From the NCBI GenBank assembly GCA_030490835.1, contig CM059971.1:21383817-21447816 (forward strand): a stretch of 64,000 bases of DNA. Reading direction: 5' to 3'. The stretch is from Annona cherimola (Eukaryota; Streptophyta; Magnoliopsida; Magnoliales; Annonaceae). Shown here in pieces: positions 22,139 to 32,679 of the stretch (position 1 is its first letter; each line of letters opens with the position of its first letter). Both the position numbers and the translations under genes were made by a program. The notes under the pieces were generated by a model. The model had not been told where the DNA came from. It was given only the letters and a program-made list of their open reading frames with translations, and searched no databases.

Positions 22139-23274
22139 TATATATATATATATATAGTCAGATCCCTGCCATAATACCCTAAATTGAATGGCAATTTGGG
22201 AACAGAGAAAGGCCTTAACGACTACTTTACTTCAGTTTCACGGGAAATGTTATCTTGGGTATGCTCACAATTAGTATGAAATTATATAAAAGTTATTTAT
22301 AATTTTGAAACTACGTGAGTATATTTATAATTAAGGTCAAATTATGTAGATATGCTTATAAATTATTCTAATTTTTCCCTCTAAATTCTTATTATAATTA
22401 TACAGTAAAAACAACCATTAACTAATCAATTGAAAAGGCAATTTTGCCATTTCAAATTTTTTTTATTTAAAACAATTTAATCCCAATATAATATTTGAAT
22501 TATTTGATAACATAAATTAATAATTTACCAACATTAGTTGAGTCATATAAGGGAGGAATCGTTTTAATTAAAAAAATATTGAATGACAAAATAATCTTAT
22601 CAATATGGTAATTAATAGTTGTTTTCATTGCATAAATATGGCAGAAATTTAGACTAAAATGTTAAAGATGTAAAAGTAATTTTTAAAACATTATGGGTAC
22701 AATATAAATTATGGAACAATATTATGGGTAAAAGAGAAATTTTTCCAGAATATGATAAAACCAGAATGGAAAAATTATTTTTGAAGATTTTTTTTTTTTA
22801 AACGAGAACCCCTGTATCCCATCATTCTCGCAGGCACTAGGGGGCAAAACATTTTTGGCAAAGAAAAAAAATGCATGTTATCCGCTGTTGTTCTTTTCAG
22901 CCATTAGGCAGCGATAGAAAAATAGTAAAGAAAAAGGATATGGTACTGCACATATGGTTGCTAAGTAATGATATTATGCATTTTGTATTTTTTAAATCAT
23001 TTAATTTTCTTTTTAATTTTATGTTAGCCCAAATTTATTTATTTCATATATCAAAATTTACTAAATTTGACTTTTTGTATATATTTTTTTTATAAATTTC
23101 AAAAGAAATTTAGCCTATCTCAGACTCCCCTATGCATGAAGAACTAAAATTTCAGTTTGAAAATTTATAAAATTATATATAAGAATTCAAACTTGGTAAA
23201 CTTTAGAATATGAAATAAATATAATTGGGTTCACATAAAAATAAAAGAAAAAAATTTTTGAAGGAAAGGATTTA

Positions 23275-23632
23275 CAAGTTTTCAGCACACCCTCACTGAT
23301 GACTTTGATCAGGAGGTTGGGATGGAAACTCTAAAAAATGAAAATATTTGTGGTCATTACGCAGCAGTTATACATACTAGAGACATATCAATTCAAGAGC
23401 AATTAGTTAGACCCTTTGTCAATGCATGATCAACCAGTGTATGTGCTTCTCTGTTTCCAAATCTGCAAACATGAGTGAAAGAGCAGTTGTTGAATTTACC
23501 ACTTTTCTTTAATTTTCATCTACTAATCTGCCCACTAGAGCTCTAACGTGACACTAACCGTTGAGAAATCTCATGAGCAGCAGTAAGTCTGTTTCCAAGA
23601 TAACATTTTGAAAAGAAAATTGTTGAATCCAT
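23275..23632 (-). pseudogene. Old LINE relic, RNase H end (split part 1)
   Basis: On the minus strand an RNase H C-terminus is readable with stops (HVCRFGNREAHTLVDHAL). It is the downstream part of the relic at 27944-29073, separated by the LINE at 23633-27943. Across the junction the frame rejoins: EAKGMRLW on the far side runs into NVILETD on this side, the expected RNase H glutamate and aspartate boxes. Copy B has it at about 53290-53652. Confidence 0.75.
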
Positions 23633-23669
23633 TTTATTATTTTTTATGAAAGGAATAACTCTACTCCGA

Positions 23670-26600
23670 CCCCCCCCCTCATTCTGAAAAGGGTTTGGGA
23701 TAGAGTAATCCGCTGAATTCATTGCTAAAAAATTGTCTGCACAAATTTTCTCTACAATAGCTTGTGGGGGGTTTCCCCACCAGGACATAAATTCCAACTC
23801 AGAAACAGAAATCAGGTCAGCAACAGCATGAGCCACCGTGTTCCCCTGTCTCAGGACATGGTGGACTGAGAGTTGAGCATTGGCTTTTAGAGTTGATCTA
23901 ATCTCTGTGATAAGGTGACCCACAGGTGAGAGAATGTGACTTTCATTGGTCAGGTATGTGCAAAGAAGAAGCGAGTCAGACTCAATCTGGACATTGGGGA
24001 GCTTGCGATGGATAGCCCACAGAATACCGAGATGAAAAGCGTTTGCTTCCCACATAAGTGGCTCCCCCTCCCCCCCCCCCCCCCCCCCCGCCCTTCCGTT
24101 TCCATCCTTGAGCAGCAATAAAGCATCCACGAGAATCTCTGATAACAGCTGCGAGGCCCGAGATTCCCCGATCCGCAAAACATCGGGCATCCATATTGAT
24201 CTTGAAGACACCATCTGGTGGTTTGGTCCATCTGGGTGCAAGGGGAACATCCAGAGCGTTCGCCCGATCGAGAAGCTTTACTCGCCTCCATTGCTCGATG
24301 TACTCCTTACACCACGGTAGAATGCTATCAAACCCGGGTTGGACCCCCCTCTGCCTTCAGTTTGTTCCGCACAAACCAAATTCTCCAACAAAACACAATG
24401 AAAAGGGTGAACTCATCACACCTGTATTTAGATGCTAGGAGACACATGATTTCCTGCACCGAGGACTCCGAATGGCTTGTCGGAACAACTTGTCGAGATA
24501 TACTTACAATACTGGCACAATTCAGGAATAAGTGGTGAGCGTCCTCGATCTCCCTTAAACAGAAAAGACAATGAAGATCCACATCAATACCCCTATTGGA
24601 GAGGTTGCACAGAGTTGGAAGAGCGTCCTTGAATAATCGCCACCCGAAAATCAGGATCTTGCTCGAGAGCCTTGTCCTCCAAATGGCCCTATAGCAGCTT
24701 GAGAGGGTAGGATTTTCAGTCCCCGCCTTAAGCCACCTATGAGCCGACTTGATAGAGAATTGGTCGTTCGCCTCGTGCCTCCAGAAGATAAAGTTCGCTT
24801 CAGGATGGCGAGGGAGGGGAACACGACTGACAGCCTGCCACCCCTCCTCGCCAACTGCAGCCAAGACCCAGGCTTTGATCCATCCATTAGACCCCTCAAT
24901 AAAATGACTAACCTGAATGTCCTCCGGGATGGATAGCGGAAGTGGTCCCGCCTTGCATACTCCAATGTCCAACCAAGCATCTTTGAAGAACTTGACTCTT
25001 CTCCCGTCACCAATCCTCCACCTACAGCCAGAATGAATCATATTGCGCGCCTTAAGGATGCTTTTCCAGGTGTATGAGTCAGATTGTTTTGACACACAAT
25101 CCCAGATGTCTGAGTTGGGAAAATATTTGGCTTTTAAGACCTTGGAACAAAAAGATGCCGTGCACGTCGATAGTCTCCATACTTGTTTAGCAAGAAGGGC
25201 ATAGTTGAATATGTGGAGATCTCTGAACCCCATCCCCCCCGCACATTTGGACATGCACATATCCTTGCAAGCCACCTAGCTCATCTTGCGCTTATCCCCT
25301 TGTTCCCCCCACCAAAATTTACTCAACATCCCATTAATTCCCTAACAAAGTGACTGAGGGAGCAGGAAAATGCTCATAGCATAGGATGGGATTGCTTGTG
25401 CCACTACTTTGATTAGCACATCTTTCCCTCCCCATGACAGTAGTCGCCCTTTCCACCCTTGGATTCTATGCCAAATGCGGTCCTTGATGCCCTTAAACAT
25501 CCTGCTTTTAGATCTCCCCAGCCATGCCGGGAGGCCAAGATAGTGACAGACTTCCTGTCCCGATGATCCCAACCGATTAGACCACGCCTCTCTTTCACTT
25601 TCATTCATATTTGAGCTGAAGAATAACGATGTTTTATCAACATTCACCATCTGGCCAGAGGAAGAAAAATAGATCTTGATAATCTCCAGAAATTGCGTGA
25701 TATCCTGTATATCTGCCTTGAGAAAAATAAGAGCATCATCTGCAAACAGGAGGTGAGTAATCTGGGGCCCCTGAGGATTTATTCTAATTCCATGCAGAGA
25801 TCCACGTGCCACTGCAGAAGAGATGAGTGCCGACAGGCCTTCCGCACAGAGAAGGAATAAATACGGAGACAATGGGTCCCCTTGACGCAGCCCCCTCTGG
25901 GGTTTGAATAGCCTGGATTTGAAGCCGTTGACGTTAACAAGAAAGCTGACAGTGGTTATGCAACATAACATCCAGTTAATCCATTTCGAGCAAAAGTTCA
26001 TAGCCTCCATAATCTGTTTTAAGAAACTCCATTCAACCCGATCATAGGCTTTGGACATGTCTAAATTAACAGCCCACTCACGTCTTCTTCCCCCCTTGCG
26101 CCTCCGAAGAGAATGAATGGCCTCATATGCGATCAACATGTTGTCCGTGATAAGTCGGCCCGGGACGAAAGCGCTCTATTCCACCCCAATGACCTCATTG
26201 AGAATAGCTTTTAACCTATTCGCCAGAACCTTTGCCAAGATTTTATAGACAACATTACACACCCTAATAGGCCGAAATTGCGACAAATCCTGGGCACCCG
26301 CCTTCTTCGAAATCAGCACCAAGGTGGTAGCGTTTGCCTCCAGAATATGTCTTGCCCTTTGATTGTGGTCTCTCTCCTCCATAAACAATTTGCACCACTG
26401 AAAGATATCCCGTCCAACGATAATCCAATGCTGCTGAAAGAACCCTGGTGACATCCCGTGAGGCCTTGGAGCTTTCGAGGTTCGCATACCCTTTACAGCT
26501 TTCTCCACCTCATCCATACACAATGGCTTGATCAAACCCCCCCCTCTGGACATCAGAGATTTTCCTTGAAATAAGGCTAGAAACCCAGTTCGCATCTGGT

Positions 26601-27808
26601 GGGTTAGAAGATGTACATACTTCAGAAAAGTGAGAGACTATCAGATTTAACAAGTCGTCTTGGTCACTGGCCCGCTTCCCATCTTTGTCTATGAGCACCT
26701 CGATAAAATTTGTTCGTCTCCGATTGGAAGCCGTCCGATGAAAAAAACTCGTGTTCCTATCCCCCTCCTTGAGCCAATGAGCTTTAGCCCGGATACTCCA
26801 AAGCTGCTCCTCATCCTCCAATAAGATATTAATTTGAAATCTGAGTTTCCGGATTGCATCGTCCCGCACATCGGTAGGGGCTTGATCCAACAATGCAGAT
26901 AGCTCCCTCTGTTTCCGTTCAATGGCATTTCTAAGGTTCACCCTTTTCAATTTGTTCCATTTGGATAACTCCGCACCGCATCTCTCAATTTTCTACTGCA
27001 ATAAATCATAAACGGCTGCTCCCCTGTGGTTATTCGACTCCCACACATTTTTGATGATTTTGGTTGCCTCAGAGTCACGGGCCCAGAAAGATTCATATCT
27101 GAACTCTTTTAGGGGCCTTCGCCTACCCTTCATGAAATCAAGCAGTAATAATAGCGGGCAATGATCAGACGAGGCTGCCGAGAGGTGGACAATCCTTGCA
27201 AAAGGAAACAGATCGATCCAAGATGGAGTAGATAGCCCCCTATCAAGCCTTGCTTCCACCCTCTGAGAGCCCCTCCTATTATTGCTCCATGTCATAGGCG
27301 CACCGGTAAATCCGAGATCCTGCAGGTTGCACTTGTCAATAGTATTACAAAATAGGTTCATCTGAGCTTGATTACGCGTCCTCGAACTGATATACTCATC
27401 TGGACCTTTCACTTCATTGAAGTCACCCATCACGAGCCATGGAGAACCACAATTGTTCGCTAGTTGATTGAGAATGTACCAGGAAATATGGCGGCAATGA
27501 GTCTCGGGGTGGCCATAGAACCCCGTGAAGCGCCAGCCCAAAAAATTGGCATCAATGATGTGCCGAGAAACTCCGAATAGAAGCAGGATGATCATTGTTC
27601 CAAAACATAGCCAAACCGCCACTTCTAGCGACGGACTCCACCACAAAACAAGAATCAAAGTGTAGCCTCCGCCTAATCCGTTCCATTTCCTGCTTATAGT
27701 TTCGCATAAAAAGACTAGCTTGGGCACTTGTTTCCTTACGAGGTCAAAAAGATTTCGAATTGCACGTAGGTTCCCAAGCCCACGGCAATCCCACACCAAA
27801 ATAGCCAT
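23670..27808 (-). pseudogene. LINE ORF2: endonuclease, reverse transcriptase, zinc region, RNase H
   Basis: Start ATG at 27808 (MAILVWDCRGLGNLR). The apurinic-type endonuclease runs to 26993 (VMGDFNEVKGPDE, SSDHCPLL). The linker and RT N-terminus lie in 26950-26176, RT with catalytic [10 protein letters not shown] in 26139-25342, the zinc-binding region (DLHCLFCLREIEDAHHLFLNC) in 25275-24328, and RNase H (ESDSLLLCTYL, HHVLRQGNTVAHAVADL) in 24250-23670. Defects: a stop in place of the usual glutamine before [12 protein letters not shown] (shared with copy B), a frameshift in a C run near 26535 (copy A only), stops near 26985 and 25340, and a frameshift at the long C tract near 24070. It is inactive. 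Confidence 0.93.
24070..24089. repeat. Poly-C tract inside LINE RNase H
   Basis: Twenty consecutive C on the plus strand, preceded by further short C runs. The copy-B counterpart (about 54087-54102) is shorter. It sits in a glycine-coding stretch and shifts the frame. Confidence 0.95.
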
Positions 27809-27943
27809 ATCACTGGAGGTGGGCCTGGGTAATCCCCAGAGCCTCCACCTCCTCATCTAAAACCTTGCCCATCTCCTTTGCCCGCTTCCTCCCAATCAAG
27901 CATTCATTCGGCTCCCCCTCCCGCCCTCTTTTACCCCTCTCTA

Positions 27944-29073
27944 AATCCATAGTCGCATTCCTTTAGCCTCCATAAATAACATGTCAGTCATTGAAACTAT
28001 GACTAGCAACAAGAAGCAATATAGCAACCATTAGAATCCCGAATAACCGCTCCGACTCCCACAAGACCAATCTGTCGTCTGCAGCCTACATACATATTAA
28101 TTTTCACTTGATCAACCAAAGGAGGTTTCATCTGACAATCAGATTCTCCACAAAATAAGCACCCTATAGGTTGAAATTAGAGTCTCAAATTGATGTACAT
28201 ACATTGTACATCTATCTGGAATATCCCAAAAATTAGGCCTCTCACCAGTGATTCTAAAATAGTTTCTTATCTTCCAAATCAACCGCCATGTAACTAGAAG
28301 CCTACAAGCTGAAGTATCATCATACTAGTTAAGCACCATCTTAAACAAATCAATGAGATGATTGTTTGAATTGAACATCAACTGCCTTCTAAGCATAGGA
28401 TCAACAAAAACGTTTATTTGAGGACGTGTAAAATAAATGTCCGGAATTCTCCGCCTCATTTCTGCAGAGAACACACAACGGGTCAACCATTACCGCCCTT
28501 TTCATCAAATTTGATTTTGTAAGTAATGCATCCTTCAACAGCTTCCAACTGAAGATTCTAATACTTGGCGGGAGTTATAATCTCCAAATAGGGGGGTGTT
28601 TGGCAATAACAAAAACTTTTCACTAAAACTTTTCAATCTAAAACTTTTCATTCTCTACAACTTTTCTATTTTTTAATTATTTTTTTACATCTTCCAACAC
28701 AAACTACCCTACTTTTCAATCATTTCTACACAATTACCTATACAACTAACCTATCTATTTTAACTTTATCCTCTTTATTCCTCATCATTACCCCTATCAT
28801 ATCACATCATTTGACAAATTTTATTCTTCAAAACTTTTCACCAAAAGTTTTATTCATTTCCAAACACACCCTAAATCTGAAAATTGATTGACTCTCGGAG
28901 TTTGTGGAGTTTTGTGTAGGCTGACCATCCTGTCTTGAAAGTTCTGTTCCTCTCACAACTTCAGATTGAAGGTGTAAAATCCTTCTGCATCTAGACTTGA
29001 TTCTGTATCTGCCATCAGGTTCATCTGGCCAGAAATTCAGATCCTCTTCATCATGAGATGCATCTATGCAATG
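27944..29073 (-). pseudogene. Old LINE relic, zinc region and RNase H start (split part 2)
   Basis: Minus-strand remnants: FWPDEPDGRYRIKS near 29030, then after a MITE PPSIRIFSWKLLKDALLTK near 28550, VDPLCVLCRNEAENSGHLF near 28480, and GAVIRDSNGCYIASC near 28050. These are the zinc-binding region and RNase H N-terminus of an L1-type ORF2 with many stops. The Tourist MITE at 28591-28871 interrupts it between FRF and IWRL. It is older than the LINE nested in it. Confidence 0.75.
28591..28871. mobile_element. Tourist-like MITE in the old LINE relic
   Basis: Ends GGGGGTGTTTGG and CCAAACACACCC. Inner arms are CACTAAAACTTTTCAATC and ACTTTTCACCAAAAG. The flanks are ATA/TAG on the left and TAA on the right, close to a TWA duplication. 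Confidence 0.8.
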
Positions 29074-29898
29074 TAGGGGTGGGAATCGAGGTGGTCGACC
29101 CATGACCCGTCCTGCCCTGCCCCATCCCTATTTTATGCTGAGGCGGGTTGAAACTTTCTGACTTTTCTAAAATTACGGATCAAGGTGGATTATCCGAACC
29201 CTGAACTTTCGTAAACCATTTCTGAGCCACCCGATTTGCCTAACCTTTTTTTTGATATTGTTGAATATACATAATGACATTCTTATATTACAATGAAGCT
29301 CATTCACACCCTCACACAATGGTAGGAAAATTTTTCCTAAATCCCCCACAACAAAAGGAAAATTATAAACCCACAAATGCAAGAAAATTATAAAACTCTC
29401 ATCACAGAGTGATTAACATGTAAAACTCCTATTTATTTATGGCCGCATCCAGCATGTGAATAAAATTTCCCTAACTTGCATTAAGCACCCTCACAACTCT
29501 GATTCACCTAACTTAGTTCTTCAAATTGCGAATACAATTTTCAATGAAGTATGTTTTGTTAATTTGCTCTAATATTTATGTTTTATTTAAATAATAATGT
29601 TTTACTTTGACTAATTATTAATAGGTTGAAGCATACAATATTTACATTTAGCACTATACGTTTTTATACTTAACAGGTTTTTAAATTCTTAAAACTATCT
29701 TACTTGACTTGTATTTTTTCCTGACCCGTTGTCCTAATATCGACCCGAAGTTTGTCCCGATATCTACTAAAAAAGTAAAGATCAAACCGATCTTATAATA
29801 ATCAAGTATAAAAATAATGGTCAAACGCGATTTTTAAACGATGGCGTCAGAGTTGCGCACACCTTGACTTGTCTCTACCTACTCGAGTCTCAACCCTA
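29074..29898. mobile_element. hAT-like non-autonomous element
   Basis: Begins TAGGGGTGGGAATCG and ends CTCAACCCTA. A perfect 8-bp duplication ATGCAATG stands on both sides (29066-29073, 29899-29906), the hAT signature. The sequence is AT-rich with scattered GACCC motifs and no transposase frame. Unoccupied relatives of the target are seen at 17968-17975 and 50020-50027. Confidence 0.88.
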
Positions 29899-30690
29899 AT
29901 GCAATGACACCCAACTACTCAAAAGCCTAAATCTTCAGTTTTCAAGGGTATTCTTGTCATTCTAATTATTTACTAACACAAACTAACCTAATTTCCATTC
30001 GTCCTGCGGCCGAAATTAATAGCAAAATTTAAGAAGCAACAAAGATAAAGTTGTGGGAGAGAGCAAGTGACAATATAGTATGTACTTAGCTTTAGTTTAT
30101 TCAGAAGCATAATTTTTTTTTAAAAAAATGTTTTAGTTTTTTCGAAATTCTGGGCCCAAGCATGAATATCATATGAGTTTGATTTTAAAATTCAAAATAA
30201 AATTAATCAAAAAACGTAAACTATATTCGTGCTTGGGCCCGCATAAATATATAAAAGTAAATTATGCAGTATACCAGGTGCACTAGATCTAGTTCATTCG
30301 AAAGCAAACATGCAAACCTCAAGCATAAAATGCAAATACGCAAGCTGCTAGGGATGTGGGGGTGGGGAGTATCCATTACTGAAGACAATCTAACCGTGAT
30401 TACAGCATTTCTCAACCAAAAAATTGAGAAAAATGGAAATGCGTTTTATGAAAGAGGCGTGTGTTCGTCCGGCCGTAATACTTATTTTTCATTTTTTATT
30501 TTTTTATGAATATGTAAACTTATTTTACCATTTTCGGATATTATTATATATGTATTTTTGACATTAAACATAGAGGCATTGGTGTAATTTTCATATAATC
30601 CATTTTGTTTAAAAATAATATATATATATAACAATATCCAAAAATAGTAAAACTTAGTTTATAGATTAAATATACATAGCATTATATGTA
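29899..30690 (+). repeat. Tandem unit U3, diverged
   Basis: ATGCAATGACACCCAACTAC onward matches 17968-18110. Further similarity follows to the U2 stretch around 18380-18560 (AGGCATTGGTGTAATTTTC, CCAAAAATAGTAAAACTTAG). Between these, 30020-30480 has no counterpart and no gene that I can see. A short inverted pair, TGGGCCCAAGCATGAATAT (about 30149) and its complement near 30225, frames a hairpin. Confidence 0.55.
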
Positions 30691-30700
30691 GAAAGAGAGA

Positions 30701-31064
30701 GCTGTTCTGGTGCAGCGTCACTACACCGGAACAGCGGTGCAGTGGCCCACAAATGGGCCCCACATAATCATGAAATTATGATCTACTCCACCCATTGTAT
30801 TTAGAATAATGTATTCTATTTCCATACCAATTTTCATCTCAATCAGATACTTTAAAGTTGTTATTTACATCAAACTATTTTATTACGTTGGATTTATACC
30901 ATTTTCAGATGGGGATCATATAAATATCTAATTGGGATGAAAACTGGTATAGTAATAGAATACATTATTCTAAATACAATGGGTGGAATAGATCATGATT
31001 TCATGATCACGTGGGGCCATTTGAGGCCCACTGCACCGGTGCAGTGATGCTGCAACGGAACAGC
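30701..31064. mobile_element. Foldback MITE, complete
   Basis: Inverted termini GCTGTTCTGGTGCAGC and GCTGCAACGGAACAGC. Long inner arms (CCACCCATTGTATTTAGAAT and its complement) are shared with the element at 1-282. The right end is followed by a long TA repeat. It has no ORF. Confidence 0.85.

Positions 31065-31069
<5 letters not shown>

Positions 31070-31130
<61 letters not shown>
31070..31130. repeat. TA microsatellite
   Basis: About 30 uninterrupted TA units beside the MITE at 30701-31064. Confidence 0.97.
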
Positions 31131-31134
<4 letters not shown>

Positions 31135-31464
31135 ACTAGCCATGCGGCCGGCCATAAAATATCTTGGGTCTTCACGGAAATGTAGTGCTTTACAGATGAG
31201 ACGACTCCTGCCAATTGAATTTCAAAAATTGGTAACCGCGTCGAAATATTGGCACCAACTTGTGTTGCAGTCTCTTTCAATGCGCAAGTGACTCTGATGG
31301 ACGCTTACAACGGCCAATCATAATCACACCATTCTATTCTCTATTCGATTGGAAGTTTTTTTATTTTTTTATTTTTAAATTTTTCGCCTTTACGTGTTCG
31401 GTAATATGGAAGAAGCCGAGAAGGCACGGAACAATAGCAACGAAATTGGCATCCCAAGCTGCAT

Positions 31465-31632
31465 TATAAATTCGTCTCTCTTGTTCCCATTTTATATCTT
31501 CAGCGGCGCATCCCTTCGTTCTACACTTTCCGCCATATTATTCTCTGAAGTCTCAACTCAACCATATCAGAGCTACTCACAAAGTCAATCGCTCGATCCT
31601 CTCTTGATCTCTCGTGTCCCTGTGATTAAGAA
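31465..31632 (+). promoter_or_regulatory. G2 core promoter and 5' leader
   Basis: The TATA box TTATAAATT (31465-31471) is followed by a leader homologous to G1, G3 and G4 (TCTACACTTTCCGCC, TCCTCTCTTGATCTCTC). It ends at a plausible donor (AA/GTAAAG at 31633). The matching acceptor is TTGTGCAG at 32545-32552, 11 bases before the ATG. The intron holds a Tourist MITE and the inverted CACTA-like end. The TSS is expected near 31495 by distance from the TATA box; no direct evidence. Confidence 0.5.
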
Positions 31633-31835
31633 GTAAAGATTCCCTCACTTATTTCTTTGCAATAGAGAGGAGAATAATTATCTCTCTCATTTCTTTTTAG
31701 TATATCTCTCATTTCTTTGTAATAAAGAGAAAAATAACACTATTGCCTTTATTTTTTTAACAATAATTAACTATAATTTTCCATAATTTATATATTGATT
31801 TCTGTGGTTATTCACAATGTCTTTTAATTCAATAA

Positions 31836-32124
31836 GGGTGCATTTTTTTATACATAAAATTTTTTAAACAAAATCTTTTCTATCTATAACTTTTCATTCT
31901 TTGTAACTATCATATTTTTAAATTATTTTTCACATTTTCCTATATAACTTGTTACTTTTTAATCATTTTTACACAACTACTCATACAACTAACTTATTTA
32001 TTTTAAATCCATTCTCTTCAATATTCATCATCACTTCTATTATATCACATCATTTTTTCTCATTTTAAAAACTTCTACATTAAAAAATTTTCATCTAAAG
32101 AGTTACCATTTCCTAAACTTACCG
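31836..32124. mobile_element. Tourist-like MITE in G2 intron 1
   Basis: Flanked by TAA on both sides (31833-31835, 32125-32127). Starts GGGTGCATT and ends with a decayed TTACCG. Inner motifs ACACAACTACTCATACAACT and TATATCACATCATTT place it with the other Tourist copies. It interrupts sequence that is continuous in G1 and G3. Confidence 0.78.
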
Positions 32125-32127
32125 TAA

Positions 32128-32304
32128 AAAATTTTTGTTTTACAATGAAATTGGCAAAAAATTTTGCTGTTTTTGTCACAATTGCCACATCTAGTCTCAT
32201 CTTGGAAATTTTCTTTTTCATTGGCCTAAAAAAGTATATGCAATGAAACAACTATGTAACAAAATTTGTTTCGATTTTCGCTAAAAATATAATTTCCTGT
32301 AGTG
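32128..32304 (-). mobile_element. CACTA-like terminus, inverted copy
   Basis: On the minus strand it begins CACTACAGGAAATTATATTT at 32304. Inner sequence matches the copy at 1192-1430 (TTTTTGTCACAATTGCCACATC). It is at the same intron position relative to the G2 leader and signal-peptide exon. Confidence 0.45.
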
Positions 32305-32563
32305 ATTAAAAATACCTATTTAACAAATTTTCTATTTTATTTCTTTATTTCGTTATATCATTTACGTGTCCTATGCCTGTGGAAAATATTTATTAATTAT
32401 CACTAAACGGTATTCTCCACATGCACAAATTCCACTTCTTATTCACTATATATCCACAGCTAATTAGCAACCAATTAAGCTATTAATGCTTCTTAATAAT
32501 TCCTATCATGTTTCATGTCTCTGACTACAAAACTTCATTGAAAATTGTGCAGCTGATCGAAAC

Positions 32564-32674
32564 ATGCCTTCTTACCAATCTTGCTGGCTCATGGTGATCC
32601 TCGTGCATCTGCTGATCTCTTCATTTGTGCTAGCTGCTATCAACTCCAAAGAAGCAATCCCATCTACAGCCAAG
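32564..32674 (+). CDS. G2 exon with signal peptide, putative secreted-peptide gene
   Basis: 37 codons from ATG to a lysine codon, then a consensus donor GTAAGC (32675). Hydrophobic core LMVILVHLLISSFVLAA, with likely cleavage after LAA, leaving INSKEAIPSTAK. It is homologous to G1 (325-435): same length, same phase-0 donor, aligned leader. Among codon differences about five are silent and over twenty change the residue, while frame and splice site are kept; that suggests fast evolution, or decay. The next exon may be 39380-39601, whose acceptor is also phase 0. No known family recognised. The protein would be extracellular if made. Confidence 0.5.
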
Positions 32675-32679
32675 GTAAG

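Larger units (their letters stand above)
17964..23270 (+). repeat. Tandem unit U2
   Basis: Begins near GCATCTATGCAATGGCACCC, which is also the starting sequence of U3 (29899). It contains the LINE at 18669-20728, the captured gene fragment, two MITEs and an AT-rich tail homologous to U1. Copy B holds the counterpart at about 50016-53280 without the LINE. Confidence 0.7.
1088..27350 (+). repeat. Segmental duplication, copy A
   Basis: Homology to copy B starts at CCTATTAATAAGAATG (1088 here, 43538 there). It continues, apart from element insertions, to CTTGTCAATAGT (about 27350 here, 57355 there), where a Ty3/gypsy element interrupts copy B. Without the A-only copia and LINE insertions the duplicated content is about 13.4 kb. 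Divergence is uneven: a few percent at 1100-2450 and just right of the copia element, but only about 0.4% from about 2560 to 5820. Confidence 0.93.
23633..27943 (-). mobile_element. L1-type LINE nested in an older LINE
   Basis: About 4.3 kb on the minus strand. A T-rich tail lies at 23633-23646, and the 5' end is cut within the last part of ORF1. The 7-bp flanks AATCCAT (23626-23632 and 27944-27950) are the target duplication. It is present in copy B (53653-57355), so it predates the segmental duplication. It is the same family as 18669-20728. Confidence 0.92.

Noticed and set aside
24196..24538. Plus-strand frames opposite the LINE
   Set aside because: Shadows of the RNase H and zinc-region coding on the minus strand.
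30149..30240. Inverted pair around TGGGCCCAAGCATGAATAT as a possible microRNA precursor
   Set aside because: The loop is AT-rich and long, and there is no target duplication or conserved copy; too little to support a call.
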